NCBI GenBank assembly: GCA_026002265.1
Contig: BOBG01000115.1
Location: 1-6,351, forward strand
Origin: Spirochaetia bacterium
Lineage (GTDB): Bacteria; Spirochaetota; Spirochaetia; Treponematales; Breznakiellaceae
Direction: 5' to 3'
DNA: 6,351 bases
Shown here: positions 6,035 to 6,351 of the stretch, piece after piece
Layout of the letters: each line of letters starts with the position of its first letter
How positions within the stretch are numbered: position 1 is the stretch's first letter
Position numbers and translations under genes: made by a program
Notes under the pieces: model-generated
What the model was told of the DNA's origin: nothing
Database searches by the model: none
Seen by the model: only the letters and a program-made list of their open reading frames with translations

Positions 6035-6351
6035 TAAAAATCAGCCGTTTCGCATTTATTTCCGGAATCATTCTCATACTAGCCGGTTGTCAAGGTTTTT
6101 CATTTAAGACGCTCGGCAGTATTGCCAATATCGCTAATCAAGTTAGCATTATTGCGAATATTGAGGATATGACGCCGGAGGAAGAATATTACATTGGGCG
6201 TGCCGTGGGCGCTCAAGTTCTCAACAGTTATAAACAGCGTAATGATCCGGTATTAACTCGTTATATCAACTCGATTTGCAATGCAATTACCGTCAATTCT
6301 CCGGTGCCGGATATTTACAATGGCTACCATGTGATGATTCTTGATACAACT
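6031..6351 (+). CDS. M48-like lipoprotein metallopeptidase (N-terminal part, runs off window)
   Basis: The first 107 codons of a gene that continues past the end of the window. Residues 1-20 are a lipoprotein signal peptide: basic N-terminus, hydrophobic stretch and lipobox L17-A-G-C20, so Cys20 would be lipidated and the protein anchored in the inner or outer membrane. The mature part has DMTPEEEYYIGRAVGAQVL (about 48-66), then a 'LTRYINSICNAI' helix and 'YNGYHVMILDTT'. This matches the start of M48-family peptidases of the BepA/YfgC and LoiP type, which degrade or refold misassembled outer-membrane proteins. The HExxH zinc motif that would prove activity lies beyond the window. The start overlaps the SH3 gene stop by four bases, with GAGGTG (6021-6026) four bases upstream. 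The family call rests on N-terminal resemblance and context, so it is good but not final. Confidence 0.78.
   Translation, partial: MIKISRFAFISGIILILAGCQGFSFKTLGSIANIANQVSIIANIEDMTPEEEYYIGRAVGAQVLNSYKQRNDPVLTRYINSICNAITVNSPVPDIYNGYHVMILDTT

Noticed and set aside
1..6351. CRISPR arrays, tRNA or rRNA genes, defence genes, intact transposases
   Set aside because: No regularly spaced repeats, cloverleaf-like sequence, rRNA-like conserved text or recombinase/transposase motifs were seen on either strand.

Overview
The window looks like part of a bacterial chromosome from a Gram-negative organism, probably an anaerobe. The evidence for this is a lipoprotein-type M48 peptidase paired with an exported SH3 protein, a ferredoxin-type DUF362 protein, and tight Shine-Dalgarno-led operons. 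The metallophosphoesterase, the transketolase and the SH3/M48 pair resemble what I remember from Spirochaetota such as Treponema and relatives. That placement is a tentative inference: no rRNA or other marker gene is present. The sequence is unusually rich in the tetranucleotide CCGG, in genes and between them.

Layout. Positions 1-664 hold no convincing gene. They contain a 9-bp stem-loop, a pair of 15-bp inverted repeats (248-262 and 555-569), and one doubtful 61-codon frame between the repeats. Positions 665-2280 (+) form a two-gene unit: a small calcineurin-like metallophosphoesterase, then, two bases later, a ParB/sulfiredoxin-fold-like protein of unknown role. After a 136-base AT-rich gap with a possible promoter and a direct repeat, 2417-3523 (+) encodes a DUF362 protein with two 4Fe-4S motifs. 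It converges on, and overlaps by 11 bases, a full-length transketolase on the minus strand (3513-5471). A 110-base divergent promoter region (5472-5581) separates transketolase from a plus-strand pair: an exported SH3-domain protein (5582-6034), translationally coupled through ATGA to an M48-like lipoprotein metallopeptidase that runs off the window end (6031 onward).

How the genes relate. There are two clear operon-like pairs (phosphoesterase + ParB-like; SH3 + M48) and two single genes. Transketolase is the only gene with a confidently known reaction, in the non-oxidative pentose phosphate pathway. The SH3/M48 pair most likely acts outside the inner membrane, in envelope protein or peptidoglycan quality control. 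The phosphoesterase/ParB-like pair and the DUF362 protein have recognisable folds but no established substrates. I see no defence system, CRISPR array, tRNA, rRNA or intact mobile element. The most unusual points are the inverted repeat in the gene-free start, the CCGG enrichment, a phosphoesterase lacking one canonical metal-binding histidine, and a transketolase promoter placed so that its mRNA may be almost leaderless.
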